In this document: piece by piece, positions 27,087 through 37,700 of the stretch | Numbering within the stretch: position 1 is the stretch's first letter | Layout: each line of letters starts with the position of its first letter | Assembly (NCBI GenBank): GCA_028282905.1 | Contig: JANQGW010000220.1 | Span: forward strand, 1 to 64,000 | DNA from: Sedimentisphaerales bacterium | GTDB taxonomy: Bacteria > Planctomycetota > Phycisphaerae > Sedimentisphaerales > Anaerohalosphaeraceae | DNA: 64,000 nt | Direction: 5' to 3' | Made by a program: the position numbers and the translations under genes | Notes under the pieces: model-generated | What the model was told of the DNA's origin: nothing | The model's input: only the letters and a program-made list of their open reading frames with translations | The model's database searches: none

Positions 27087-27980
27087 CTATTGTTTTTGCA
27101 GAAAACCAACGGTTGATTGCATAATCCGCTGCTGGAGTTTATCAGCACCTTTTTGCTGGTTCTGTTCCAACAAGTCCTGATAATTTGCCTGGCAAAAATG
27201 ACATCCCAGTACGTTCAGATGAAAATCAACATAATTCTGCCATTCAGGCTCCAACGTTTTCAACAGGAATGCCCCAATCGTACTGCGTTTTGGGCAGCTT
27301 GGGCGGTACTGTTGCCAGATTTGCACCAACAGCCCTTCCATGTCGGCCTCTGATAAGTCTTTGGTATCAGCCGCGGTTAGATTATCGTGGATCTGCTTGA
27401 TCCAGCGGTGTTTTAACACACCCACTTTTCTCGCATCGATTTTCAATGTTTCCGCAATGTCTGAATTGGACAACTGGCAATAAAAAAGCAATTCAATCGT
27501 CTTTAAATGCTCAAAATTCAAAGTGGTTTTGATTCTGCCCAGCAATGACAAAATTTCACCGGCCAATGCCGCAGATAATGTTTCCTTTTGTTCATCTCGC
27601 CGGGCGTAGGAACTGGCGGTCGATTCGGTGGACTGAAAGCCTGACAAGTAATCGGATTGCCCGCAGTTAGAACGGTACAAGTCCTGGATCAATCCGACAC
27701 GCATCGCGCTTTTTCTCCGGTACGTATCGATAATCTTGCGTCGCAGAATGGTAAATAAAAATCCTTCAATACTGCTTTCAGGCCGAAGCGTATGCATTGT
27801 CCGAATGAAATTAATGAAAACCTCCTGAACAATATCCTCCGCATCGGCGGGCTGACTCACCTGCCGTCGCGCATACGCCAGCAGACGGCCGTTGTATCGC
27901 TGTATAAACTGCGACCACGCCCGATCATCGCCCTGCTGGATTTGATCCAGCAGATACTGTTCGGCTGGTGTCGTTGGCAT
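27087..27980 (-). CDS. sigma-70 family factor with C-terminal zinc-like motif
   Basis: This is a 297-residue ECF-like sigma factor. Region 2 is clear: A-E-D-I-V-Q-E-V-F-I-N-F-I near residue 47, and F-L-F-T-I-L-R-R-K-I-I-D-T-Y-R near 76-90. Region 4 is weaker, around L-S-N-S-D-I-A-E-T-L near residue 170. The chain continues beyond region 4 and ends with H-L-N-V-L-G-C-H-F-C followed by a helical stretch, an H-x5-C-x2-C pattern close to the H-x3-C-x2-C of zinc-binding anti-sigma factors. This suggests a built-in regulatory domain. It is the last gene of the kinase cluster, 112 bases after the membrane protein, and the likely output of that signalling set. Confidence 0.82.
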   Translation of the reverse strand: MPTTPAEQYLLDQIQQGDDRAWSQFIQRYNGRLLAYARRQVSQPADAEDIVQEVFINFIRTMHTLRPESSIEGFLFTILRRKIIDTYRRKSAMRVGLIQDLYRSNCGQSDYLSGFQSTESTASSYARRDEQKETLSAALAGEILSLLGRIKTTLNFEHLKTIELLFYCQLSNSDIAETLKIDARKVGVLKHRWIKQIHDNLTAADTKDLSEADMEGLLVQIWQQYRPSCPKRSTIGAFLLKTLEPEWQNYVDFHLNVLGCHFCQANYQDLLEQNQQKGADKLQQRIMQSTVGFLQKQ

Positions 27981-28092
27981 CTGATTTCTGCTCGAATATG
28001 GTACCGCTTCGTCTTACGCCGGTGTCATCACACTGTTGCTAAATTTCAGCCACACCATGGATTTGCGGCTTTCCATCTCAAACTCTACATCA

Positions 28093-29331
28093 CTATACTA
28101 AAAGATGGATTAAAAAGAAACCAAAAATCAATACAATTCCTATGACTGCAACAGTAATCAGAACCGAGTAATATCCCTTGGTTAACGCGTTGATAAAGGC
28201 CCCGACAATACTGATCAGAACAATCATGCCAATTAATGAAACAACATAGTAGGCCCAGTTTCTTCTTGTCTGACGCACGACGATAGTTCTGTCACGTCCT
28301 AACATCTGCAGGCGTTCAGGTGACATTTCCAGCAGGACCGCTGACCGCCAGATTGGCCCGGCCGATCCCTGGAGTCGCTGAGTGTACTCGTCAACGATAA
28401 ATCCATAATCCTGCAGATCACTCTGTTGAACACTCTGCAAGCCAATTTTCCCGATCAGTTTCTGTCGGGCCGATTCCATCATCTGACTGCGAGCCTGTTC
28501 GGCTGTAACCGCCGTTTCCGCAGAGGTAATAACGGCCCACTGCCTGAGATGAACCAGTGTGCGAAAATATTCGCCATTGTGCAGCCAGGGGCGGTAGTCG
28601 TATTCAACCTGATGAGCGTATTTATTGTCCGGCGTTTGAACAGCCGCCTGAAGCGTTCCTCTTTCATTGCCCGCATTAATCATTTGCGCCACACTGATGG
28701 TATCCCCATTTTGAAGCTTGGGGATTGTAAGTCTATGGGTCGGAAGTTTCTCATGTTTCAAAGAAATCCATACTGTTTCCGCGACCGGTTTTCCTGATGT
28801 TGTTTCCGCGGTAATAGCTATATCTATATCAGATAAAAAGAATTTTAATCCACGCCGCAGTTGTTCCAACCAGACAATATCAACGCTATCTTTGGTTTCA
28901 AATATCTGAATTTGTTTAGGTTTAGCGGGCAGGCCATTGAACGTTTCCTGCAATTGAACGCCCAATCCATAGGCCGCAAGTTGCGGTGTCGAATAGACAT
29001 CCGGCGTCAATTCCTCTTCCAGACCCTCCTGCCACAGGACAGTTTCTTTAGTGGTATCAACAACTGCATTCTGAGTCATGGGAATAGAAGAGATGTATTC
29101 CGGCTGGGCTTTTATCTGTACGATAGATCCCTCTGAAGGCATAAGAGCAACTGGTCTGGCAAAATATGTAAATAAGCCCAAGAAAGCAACTAAGGCCAGC
29201 AGTAAAAAAATCCCCACGATCCACCGAACGACCGCTCCGCCTTTGACCAGAAGGATAATCAGCCCAGCAAGCAATGCCAGACCAATCAACAATATAATTG
29301 GTAATATTCCAAATGCAATTAAAGACATCAT
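28093..29331 (-). CDS. four-TM membrane protein of the kinase cluster, unknown family
   Basis: The protein, about 411 residues, has two N-terminal membrane helices (about 5-28 and 34-57), a roughly 280-residue domain between, and two C-terminal helices (about 350-370 and 380-405). The middle domain is beta-rich with charged turns and contains many Gln and Thr residues; no family is recognised. Two adjacent ATGs (29331, 29328) follow GGAG; the upstream TTG at 29340 is less likely. It lies 12 bases or so after the kinase stop, so it is co-transcribed with it. It could be a substrate or a sensor partner of the kinase; this is inference from position only. Confidence 0.65.
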   Translation of the reverse strand: MMSLIAFGILPIILLIGLALLAGLIILLVKGGAVVRWIVGIFLLLALVAFLGLFTYFARPVALMPSEGSIVQIKAQPEYISSIPMTQNAVVDTTKETVLWQEGLEEELTPDVYSTPQLAAYGLGVQLQETFNGLPAKPKQIQIFETKDSVDIVWLEQLRRGLKFFLSDIDIAITAETTSGKPVAETVWISLKHEKLPTHRLTIPKLQNGDTISVAQMINAGNERGTLQAAVQTPDNKYAHQVEYDYRPWLHNGEYFRTLVHLRQWAVITSAETAVTAEQARSQMMESARQKLIGKIGLQSVQQSDLQDYGFIVDEYTQRLQGSAGPIWRSAVLLEMSPERLQMLGRDRTIVVRQTRRNWAYYVVSLIGMIVLISIVGAFINALTKGYYSVLITVAVIGIVLIFGFFLIHLLV

Positions 29332-29352
29332 GAACTCCAAAAATGGAAAATG

Positions 29353-31920
29353 TTATTGCGTTTTATTTGTTTCCGGATTCAGGGCTACGATCTGCGGCGG
29401 TTGCCGCTTGGGCGGCCATGCCAGCAGGATGATCGCCGGGATAAAAAAGAAAAGTGAGAAATAAATGCGATTGTTAACAGATGCAAACACTTTATCAAAT
29501 ACCACTCCCACCGGTTGACCAACAAGAGAACCTTCAATACTGATTGGGTAGACGGATTCAGTAATAACAGCAAATGCAAACGCCACCAGCGCAATCGCAA
29601 TCAGAAAGCGAATAATATGCGCACCACCAAAACGACGGCGGGTGAGCAGGAGTATCACCATTGATATCGCAAGTATCCCAAAGCCCACTCCCGTAGCCAC
29701 TCTTTCCAAAGCTATCGGCCAGTTGGGAGTGCCCCAAAACTGCTCGATATCAGTAATCACATTAATGGGAAGGCAGGCTGTCAACACCGTCACTAAATTC
29801 ATCGCGCAGCCGACCAGCAACAGCACTGAAATAAACATCAAGACATAGCCCAAAAAGCCGAACAACCCCAACACAAATCCTGTCTTAGCAGTCGGATCCT
29901 GAATGACCACGGTCGTTGCCGGCGGCTGTACTGCAGATACGGCTGCGACTGCCTCTGCCGGTTGAGGTGACGGATTGGCCGGAGAAACAGATGCCGGAGG
30001 AGTATTATTAACATTAACCGGGGCAGCAACGGGCTTTGGTGGCGTTTGAGGCACCGCTTGCGGGTTTCCGTCCCAAGCCAGTACTTTCCGTCCCTGCACA
30101 TCCCGAAACTCGCCTGCTAAAATCATGATAAAATCGATCAACTGGCCAATTCCGAATACGCCTGCGGTAAATAGCCACAATATTCCAGTGCCGATTTTCC
30201 CAACGTAAAAGCGATGCACGCCCGGAACGGGAATAAACAGAACCATGCCGCACAAAATGGCCGCAATGGAACGATTATAGCGGCTGGCACCGGCAGGCAC
30301 CGTGGGAACAACTTTTGGAGCTGCCGGAGGAACAGGTCTTGGCTTGGGTTGTTTGGGTTTTACCGCTGTCTTATCAGGGCCGGTAAAAGGACAGATCGCC
30401 TGCACATAAAGGCAAATCCCCGCCACCAACGCGATACTGATCGCAGGCACACCGTCAAAGACCAAAGCCAGCACAAATGCCGGAATTCCCAGACAGATTG
30501 CCGGAATGAGCGATACCCGGTTTTTTCGCTTGGCATCCGTCATTGTCCACCAGCTGATGAAAACTAAGGGAATCATTGCAAAAAAAGTCCCCCGCATGCT
30601 CTGCTCTGCGCCGGAGCCAATAACCTCTTCAAACAAAAGAGCTGCCAGGCCGGCAAATGTAATTGCTACCGCCGAAACCGCCAGATTGCGGAATGTTTTG
30701 GCCTCCATACCGCAAAGCAGACGGTATCTTGCCAATAAGATACCGCCGGCACCGGCGACAATCATGACTAAAACCATCACGCCCCTTACCAGCGCATCAT
30801 CAAAGTCACCGGAGGAAAATAATCCCGCTCCAAGTGACAGAATGGCGGCTGTTACCAGCGCGGTCAATAACCGCTGCTTTCGTTTCATAGGATCTTTTTC
30901 AGCGGCCTGGCGAACACCTTCCCATGATTCCTGATAAAAGAAATTCTGGATTTTATCGGCTTCCTGGTACAGTTTGTCTGCCGTTGTATTTTTCTTCTTT
31001 GCCGCGGTCTGCTTGTTCGGCTGCTCAGCGGCAGGGGCAGAGGCCGGCTGTCTCTGCATCTTCTCGGCCACTTTTTGAGCCACAACCGACAGTTCCATCG
31101 GGCTGAACTGCGACATGCTCTGCTGTATCTGTTCGGCTCCGAAGACATCCTCGACCATCTCCTGAACCGTACTGTAGCGGTCATGCGGGTCGCGAGCCAT
31201 CGCTTTTTTAATCACTCGGGCAAAGGTTTCATCCAGCCCGGTCAGATCCGGTGTTGCACTCATGTGTTTCATCAGCACTTCGGCAGGGCTGCCCCCAACA
31301 TAGGGAAGCTGGCCGGTCAGCATTTCATAGAGCATCACGCCCAGTGCATAAATATCAATGCTGCGGTCATATTTACCAACGCCAATCTCTGGCGCCATGT
31401 AATGAACGGTTCCGACGGTAATGGTCTGATTGCTGTAACGGCTGGTATTAATCACTTTGCTCAAGCCGTAATCGCCGATCTTGACCTGGCCGTTTTCATA
31501 AAAGATATTGCCGGGTTTAAGGTCACGATGGACAATGCCGCTATCATGCAGATAATTCAGCCCTTTCGCAATTTCACGCAGAAAGAATGCGGTTTTCTGA
31601 ACACCCAGCCCGGTCGGCGATGACTGAATCATATCCGCCAGTGACGGGCCGGTCACATACTCCATGATCACAAACAGTTTGCCGTCGGCGTTATACTTTG
31701 CATCAAAGACAGAGACCAAGTGCGGGCTTTTAAGATTCATACACTGCTGGATACCGCGCAGTTCGATCTGCTCATATGTCTGAACCGCCTTTAGGGCAAC
31801 TTGCCGGCCGGCATCACTGGTCGCATAATAGACCTCGCCAAAGCCGCCCCTTCCCACGGCCCGCTGAATCGTATAGCCTTCCAGCGGTTTATCACCATAT
31901 TGATACTGATATTTCGCCAT
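29353..31920 (-). CDS. Ser/Thr protein kinase with TM2 domain
   Basis: Residues about 15-265 are a Hanks-type kinase: G-R-G-G-F-G-E-V glycine loop, catalytic Lys44 in V-A-L-K-A-V, H-R-D-L-K-P-G-N with Asp133, and the metal motif D-Y-G (Asp150; normally D-F-G). G-T-V-H-Y-M-A-P-E is the activation segment. Residues about 345-520 hold several membrane helices, and about 560-620 a TM2 domain (P-G-V-H-R-F-Y-V-G-K, then F-G-I-G-Q-L-I-D-F). A Pro/Ala-rich stretch follows, then more membrane helices to the C-terminus at 855. Such kinases in planctomycetes phosphorylate FHA proteins and sigma regulators; here an FHA-like protein is encoded 17 bases upstream and a sigma factor downstream. Confidence 0.92.
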   Translation of the reverse strand: MAKYQYQYGDKPLEGYTIQRAVGRGGFGEVYYATSDAGRQVALKAVQTYEQIELRGIQQCMNLKSPHLVSVFDAKYNADGKLFVIMEYVTGPSLADMIQSSPTGLGVQKTAFFLREIAKGLNYLHDSGIVHRDLKPGNIFYENGQVKIGDYGLSKVINTSRYSNQTITVGTVHYMAPEIGVGKYDRSIDIYALGVMLYEMLTGQLPYVGGSPAEVLMKHMSATPDLTGLDETFARVIKKAMARDPHDRYSTVQEMVEDVFGAEQIQQSMSQFSPMELSVVAQKVAEKMQRQPASAPAAEQPNKQTAAKKKNTTADKLYQEADKIQNFFYQESWEGVRQAAEKDPMKRKQRLLTALVTAAILSLGAGLFSSGDFDDALVRGVMVLVMIVAGAGGILLARYRLLCGMEAKTFRNLAVSAVAITFAGLAALLFEEVIGSGAEQSMRGTFFAMIPLVFISWWTMTDAKRKNRVSLIPAICLGIPAFVLALVFDGVPAISIALVAGICLYVQAICPFTGPDKTAVKPKQPKPRPVPPAAPKVVPTVPAGASRYNRSIAAILCGMVLFIPVPGVHRFYVGKIGTGILWLFTAGVFGIGQLIDFIMILAGEFRDVQGRKVLAWDGNPQAVPQTPPKPVAAPVNVNNTPPASVSPANPSPQPAEAVAAVSAVQPPATTVVIQDPTAKTGFVLGLFGFLGYVLMFISVLLLVGCAMNLVTVLTACLPINVITDIEQFWGTPNWPIALERVATGVGFGILAISMVILLLTRRRFGGAHIIRFLIAIALVAFAFAVITESVYPISIEGSLVGQPVGVVFDKVFASVNNRIYFSLFFFIPAIILLAWPPKRQPPQIVALNPETNKTQ

Positions 31921-31937
31921 CGGTTTTTCCCGTCCCT

Positions 31938-33509
31938 CTAAAGGTTCTGCGTACTCAGAACCAATTGAACATCTCCTATTTCAATCCGCTTATCCATCGG
32001 TAGAACCGCCCCCGCAGAAACCGAACGCCCTTCGACGATTACCGGCTGCTGAGTACGGCATCGAATTTGTCCATCCTGTAAAAACAGTACCATCGCTTCC
32101 GGCAGTTGTCCACTTTGGATATGGTTGTTACGTTCGGGTCCAATCAAAATTTCACGGCCCATGAGAATCACACCGGTAATATCGGCCCGGGGAAACCGGG
32201 CACTGGACGGTATCAGGCAGGCCGTACTGCTGGCGGGATTCGACTGTGTAAATTTAAATCGACATCGCGGCGACAATTCCACACGGTCGCCATCACTGAG
32301 AAGTTGCCTGGAGCCATGTGAGGTTATACCGCCCGTCTGTCCGATGAAATAATCACCTTCGACACGCTCAATCTGCTTCGGCACAACATCCGGGGCCGTC
32401 ACAAGCTCGATATCTGATCGCGTTGTGGAACTAACCGGTCCCATCGTCACACGGTCACTGCCAAAAACATAATATGCCCCAATACCGTCCATTTGAAGTA
32501 TAAATCGCATTTTCGTACCCATCGCATTGTGTCGGTCGATTTCAGGAGTTTTCAAAAACTCCGGAGCCGGTCGGGCCGTTTTTACAGGTGCCGGCACAAT
32601 CTCCGGGCTTTCAGACAGATCAATTTGTTCGAAAATCCCCAGAGGGCCGGCCTGCAAATGTCGCTGAGTATCGGCCGTACTTTTGACCTGACCGATAGCT
32701 TCAGTCAGCCATTTTGCTTTTGGTAATAATGTCTGAGCTCTCCGCAGGTTTATTTCGGCTTCACTAAAAGCACCCGCATTGATCTGTCCGACCGCCTTGT
32801 GGCAATATTCAACCACCTTTTGCAGCGGCTGAATCATTTCAGACTGAGCTACATGGCCATTTATTTGTGCCAGAAACGAGGCGGCTGCATGAAGCCTCCC
32901 CTCTGCCAGACAGTCCTGTAATTTCTTCTGGGCCTGCCGCTGAATCAGAGAAAGGATGTCAGCAGACTCAGGACTCATATTCCCGCAAAGTGAACTGTTT
33001 TGATAAATTCGAGCCGCCAGTTCAATCTGACCGGTTTTCAGTGCTTGTTTGATGCGGCCGGCGGCAGAGTCGTTTTGCAATTCGAGCATGTCCGCATTTT
33101 TCAGCATATTCTGAGCCTGTTGATCCTCTGACTCCGCCAGGATTTTTCGACCGGCTGACAGCCAGCCGTTTTGCATTTGCTCCTGAGCCTTTGCCAACTG
33201 CTCTGACCGCTGGCGGGAACCGGCACGCTCTGTTTCGATTTGAGAGGCAATCATCGACCGCAATTCCACAATCTCCGGCAGATTCCCCGCGAGTTTTTCC
33301 GCCCGCAGGCAATCATCCAGTGCCGGTGCCAGCCGCTGTGATGTCAGATGTCCCTGACCGCGGCGGATAAACGCCACCGACAGTTTTGTCAACAGTTTCT
33401 GGCCGGCGCGTTGCTCCTGAAGAGACGAATCTCTGAACAATTCAAAAGCTTCGTCCAGCCGACCATCCGCCAGAGCCACCTGAGCACGTTTTAATCGAAA
33501 ATCAAGCAC
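31938..33509 (-). CDS. helical-repeat protein with FHA-like C-terminus
   Basis: The 523-residue protein has an N-terminal part (about 1-290) of alpha-helical repeats, TPR-like in spacing and rich in Ala, Leu and Gln. The C-terminal part is beta-rich. About 330-415 resembles an FHA domain (V-T-M-G-P, then S-S-T-T-R-S-D-I, then S-D-G-D-R-V-E-L), and about 440-523 repeats the same pattern (I-L-I-G-P-E-R-N-N-H-I, then I-E-I-G-D-V-Q-L). The classic FHA residues are only partly kept, so phosphothreonine binding is not certain. The start is GTG with AGGAG eight bases upstream. It precedes the kinase by 17 bases and is a likely kinase partner. Confidence 0.7.
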   Translation of the reverse strand: MLDFRLKRAQVALADGRLDEAFELFRDSSLQEQRAGQKLLTKLSVAFIRRGQGHLTSQRLAPALDDCLRAEKLAGNLPEIVELRSMIASQIETERAGSRQRSEQLAKAQEQMQNGWLSAGRKILAESEDQQAQNMLKNADMLELQNDSAAGRIKQALKTGQIELAARIYQNSSLCGNMSPESADILSLIQRQAQKKLQDCLAEGRLHAAASFLAQINGHVAQSEMIQPLQKVVEYCHKAVGQINAGAFSEAEINLRRAQTLLPKAKWLTEAIGQVKSTADTQRHLQAGPLGIFEQIDLSESPEIVPAPVKTARPAPEFLKTPEIDRHNAMGTKMRFILQMDGIGAYYVFGSDRVTMGPVSSTTRSDIELVTAPDVVPKQIERVEGDYFIGQTGGITSHGSRQLLSDGDRVELSPRCRFKFTQSNPASSTACLIPSSARFPRADITGVILMGREILIGPERNNHIQSGQLPEAMVLFLQDGQIRCRTQQPVIVEGRSVSAGAVLPMDKRIEIGDVQLVLSTQNL

Positions 33510-33642
33510 GAATTCTACTCCTGAGCATTTCGTCTCCGCTCCAACGTCGGAACCAAAGACAGATGTGGATTATACTCTATTCGACAACCAGACGCAAACA
33601 TAAGAAGACTTTATCCGTCTGCTTCACTGTACTATCAAAGCA

Positions 33643-34458
33643 TCAGTTTGAGACAATCACATCGGCATTATCTGCAGGCTTATCCTGCTGGAAGTACTCA
33701 TCTACCTGTGAAATGAGCTGATCGGCGGAAACCTGATCGATGGGGATGGTTTGAACGAACTTGCTTTCGTGTGCCAGAACACGTTCGGCCACATCCAGAC
33801 GCTTTTTGATTTGCCCCAGAAGCTTTTCGGTTTGTGCCAGCTTGCTGTTATCAACCTGAATCCCGGTGCCGACGGCCGAAGCCTTCAGCAGACGATACTG
33901 CCCTTCCAGGCTCTCAATACGCGAAGCAAGGATGCGTTTTTGCGACTTGGTCTTTTCCAAAAGCTGCACGGCCGCCCGTAATGACTTCTCACGGGTTTCA
34001 TAGAGCTTGTGCTTGCTGGCAAAAACCAACTCGGCTTCTTTGTAATTTTCGAATTGTGCCGCCAGTTCATCGGCCACTTCCTGTTGACTGTATTTACGAT
34101 TACCAAACGTGTAAGTCGCCTGCTGCTTGCCAAGAGCCGCCCGCAGTTTCTCAACCCGCTGCTTTTGCTGAGCAATGGCTGCCTCGCTTTGCTCGATTTC
34201 CTTTTTCAGAGCCGCGATTTCGACTTCCTCTTTGGCAATCAACTGGATGTTGGCATGGATTTCAGGTAGAATATCTTCCAGTAAATCCTGTGCGCGATGC
34301 AGTTCAAACTCGATGGGAACCGCGTCTTTGACCTTATTTTGGGTCATTTTTGCGGAACTGCGAACATAACTGGACAACTCGGTTCCAAATAACAAACCGC
34401 CAATTACCACAAATAACACCAGCCCGACAGCCCCTCTTTTGATCCATTTCTTAGTCAT
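33643..34458 (-). CDS. membrane-anchored coiled-coil protein
   Basis: A 271-residue protein. An N-terminal membrane helix (about 9-30) follows a basic start M-T-K-K-W-I-K-R-G. The rest is a long coiled coil with a heptad pattern over about 75-140 and 150-245, and an acidic C-terminal tail. It resembles PspA/IM30-like or HlyD-like helical proteins in layout only; no family is confirmed. The ATG 34456-34458 has AGGAG seven bases upstream, so the extension to 34503 is unlikely. It is first in the minus-strand signalling cluster, with a 133-base gap to the FHA-like gene, and similar proteins of unknown role are often seen in planctomycetes. Confidence 0.7.
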   Translation of the reverse strand: MTKKWIKRGAVGLVLFVVIGGLLFGTELSSYVRSSAKMTQNKVKDAVPIEFELHRAQDLLEDILPEIHANIQLIAKEEVEIAALKKEIEQSEAAIAQQKQRVEKLRAALGKQQATYTFGNRKYSQQEVADELAAQFENYKEAELVFASKHKLYETREKSLRAAVQLLEKTKSQKRILASRIESLEGQYRLLKASAVGTGIQVDNSKLAQTEKLLGQIKKRLDVAERVLAHESKFVQTIPIDQVSADQLISQVDEYFQQDKPADNADVIVSN

Positions 34459-34774
34459 GATCTTTCTCCTATGAATGAAGTTCATCTTTCTTTTTTGAAA
34501 CAACTCTCATAGGTATAGTCGCAGGCCGAATAACCGCATTTCACTGTTTTTGTGAAAAATCCCAGAAATGTAAGAAAAATACCCTACGGAATCTATAGGG
34601 TATTCATTGAAAATGCTTGTCAGAAACCGGTAAACTCACGCAAATTTCCAGACTCTCAGGCTAAAATCGGCACACCTAAACCACAGATACACCTGTAACC
34701 ACTTACCCCAAAAGGCCTTGTAGAAGCCTTTAAAATGCAATGACTAAACAGTAATTGATAATAATTATGAACAA
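34459..34774. other. gap between CotH-protein gene and signalling cluster
   Basis: No gene seen. A perfect 9-bp inverted repeat (aataccctа at 34578-34586, tagggtatt at 34596-34604) lies about 120 bases before the coiled-coil gene start and could be an operator for the cluster. A small hairpin, aaaggc (34711-34716) with gcctttt nearby (34726-34731), lies just after the upstream gene's stop and might be its terminator; the evidence is weak. Confidence 0.5.
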
Positions 34775-37700
34775 TTAGCCTCCTGGTGTTGGGCTCGCAG
34801 CGTTCCAGTTTGAATAGTCTCGGCCGTAGGTGTTTTTGTTTTGTCTTTGGAGGCTATCTCCGTTGCCGTCCGGCGTGGTTGGCCAGGGCGATTCGTCGTC
34901 GTAGTCGATTTTTTCAATTGGAATCCAATACCGGTTTTGGCCGTATTCCTGATCGCCGGGGATTTGCAGTTCGATTTCTTCACCGCCGTTGTCAAGTTTG
35001 CCGTCGTAAGGGCCAAAGACCGTACAGGGAGCAGAACTGTACATCGCCGGTTTCTTTGCAACGAGGATATAGGTGTTGACCGGGATTGTTGTGTTCGCCG
35101 GGAATTCAAAGCCGGTTCCTTCCAGCCGCCATGGGAGGATTTCCGTGACAAAAGTGCCCGGCGAAGTTTCTGTGGTCACCTCAGACATCAGTGTGACCGG
35201 TGAGCCGGAGCGGTTATACAGTTCGACAAATTCATAATCGGTGCCGGTTGCCGGGTTGTAGTGAATCTCGGTGATCACAATGTCCGGAATCGCCGGGCCG
35301 CTGTTGATGGCACCTTGTGTTTGTGAAATCTGCCGCACAAAATCATAGCCACCGGACAGTTCGGCTTTTTCATAGCGTCCGAAGGTCACACCGGTCTCCG
35401 AGGCATCGAATTTCTGCTGAGTCTGGTAGTAACCGGTCACCTGGTCGTTTTGACCGGAATAGAGATAGACGGTTTCGCCGGCTTCACTGAGACCGAACGG
35501 GATGTTGCAGCCGGGAGCTGTTGGATTACCGAAAGTCTGGTCTTCAACGAAGACATAATAGTCCCCCGCTTCAATGACCGTGCCGTCAGGAATCCGGTAT
35601 TTCATGATATTCGCATCACTCGAATCATTGTCGGTCAAAAACCAGCCGCCGATATTGATGTCCTGTGCGGTGGTGTTGTATAACTCAAGCCAGTCAGGGG
35701 CGGAACTGTGCGAATGGGCCAGCAGCTCATTGATAACAATGCTGCCGGCAGGCAGAACCGTTTCCGCGGCCGTACCGGGCGTACCGCCGGCATACAAACT
35801 CGACCGCCAGCCGGCCTTGGTGTCCCACAGATTTGGATCAGTCGCCGCGGCATCAACTATCGACAGCGAAAAACCCATCCCGTCAGTCAGTTCGTACCAA
35901 CCGTCTTTATAAGAAAAGCTCTGAATGGTCGAACCGGTTAAGTCTTCGAGTTTGATCGATTCGCCTGAATTACTCAGATTTCCGGTATAGTTGCCAGCTG
36001 CGATAAGAACACCCGTTTCATTATACCGCTCGGCAAATGCCTCGACATTTTTACAAATAACAAGGTGTTGCCCCGGCTGAAGCTCTTGGCCAGCCGCCTG
36101 CGTTGTCACCACCGCCTGTAAATGACAGCCCCATACAACATCACTGCTGCTGTCGGACTGCTGATGGACTTCAACCGCCAGCACGTTATCACCATGGAGC
36201 AAATTATCCGACGGAATCACAAAAGGCCCTTCGACCACCGCATCCCCGACAACCCGGCTGGATAGAGAGCTGTGTGTCTGCCCTTCAGAAACGCCAAGGC
36301 GGAAAACCTCTTGGCCGTTTAAATAGAGCACCGCCCCATCATCCAGTATCGTTGTCAACTTCAGCTCAACAGACGCATAGTCAGACGGATCGGATGGAAA
36401 ACTAAAATGCGTTCGGAAATAAAACGTCCTCGGCCCAAGCGTCAGGAGCGTATTCTTCGGCTCCGGCAAACCGGAAGGTTCAACATACAAAAGCCCCGAC
36501 CCTGACGGCCAGCCTGCATCATTGTAGCCTGCCTGTCGCCAACTGGCACCCAAATCCGTATCAGTCTGATCATATTTCCACACATCCGTATAGCCCAGCA
36601 AGTCCAGTGTTTCTGAATGAGATGCAAGCGGGAAAGAATAGCTGACTCCATCAGTGAATCGAACTCCACCAAGTGCCAACGGCTCAGTCCCAACATTTGT
36701 CAGTTCAATATACTCAAAATCGTCATCCTCAAAGGCAGTCACGCCGTCCGGACTCGAAGGATGATACATCATTTCACTGATTCGCAGATACCGCTGCTGG
36801 TCGCTGGGGTTTTCGGCATAAGAAAACGTATCAATAATGCTATCATCAGCCGCCAAAAGATTGATGGTCTCTCCCCAGTTGGACAGATGGCCGTCGTAAC
36901 CGCCAACAACGAAGAGACTCTCGCCGCCGGTCGGGCTTTCATTCCGCCTGAGGAAGGCTTTAACATTAGGACAGACATACAGACTGTTATTCGCCGCAAT
37001 GACCGTCCCCGGCTTGAAGGTAAACTCCACGCCGCCGGACAATTTCCAGCCGGAAATATCAACGGCGTAACTGTTGGGATTTTCAAGCTCAATGTATTCG
37101 CAATCCTGCGGACTGATCGCCGGATCGCTGATAATATCCACATCAGGATTGACTTGGTAATCGCCAAAGACGATCGCCGGATTGCCAACCTGTGCTTCCG
37201 GCAGCAGACCTGTCCCCGACGGGCCATGCGTGACAAAAAGCATATTTCGCTTGGGAATCAGATAATTGTTGATCAGCATATCCATTTCCGCTTGGAAATA
37301 ACGAAAACCGCCGAAGACAACGCCCCATTTGTCCTTATCGGCGTCCACTTCTGTACCGATTGCTGCAACGATTTCATTAATATAAGCTTCGATCTTTCGT
37401 TCGGCAGCCGGTGTGGCCGGTGACTGCAACTGTTCGTCCAAAACCGTTCGAAGCCGCCGCAGATACATCTGCCGCAGTGTCGCATCGGCCAAAACCGCTT
37501 CATCAAGCCGATGCCATGCACCATAGGCACTGGGATGTTCCTGCTCGCCGTAAAGCGGATGCGACATGCCGCTGTGTGTGCCGCTGAGGTTTTCATTTTG
37601 CCACCGCAGATAACCCCAGCCCAAATCCTGATCCCAAGGCAGGATATACCACTGCCCTGTGCCTTCGGTGTCACGATACATATAATAATTTTTCTCAAAC

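Noticed and set aside
29353..31920. D-Y-G instead of D-F-G as evidence for a dead kinase
   Set aside because: The catalytic Lys, H-R-D and Asp are all present, and Tyr is a conservative change seen in active kinases.
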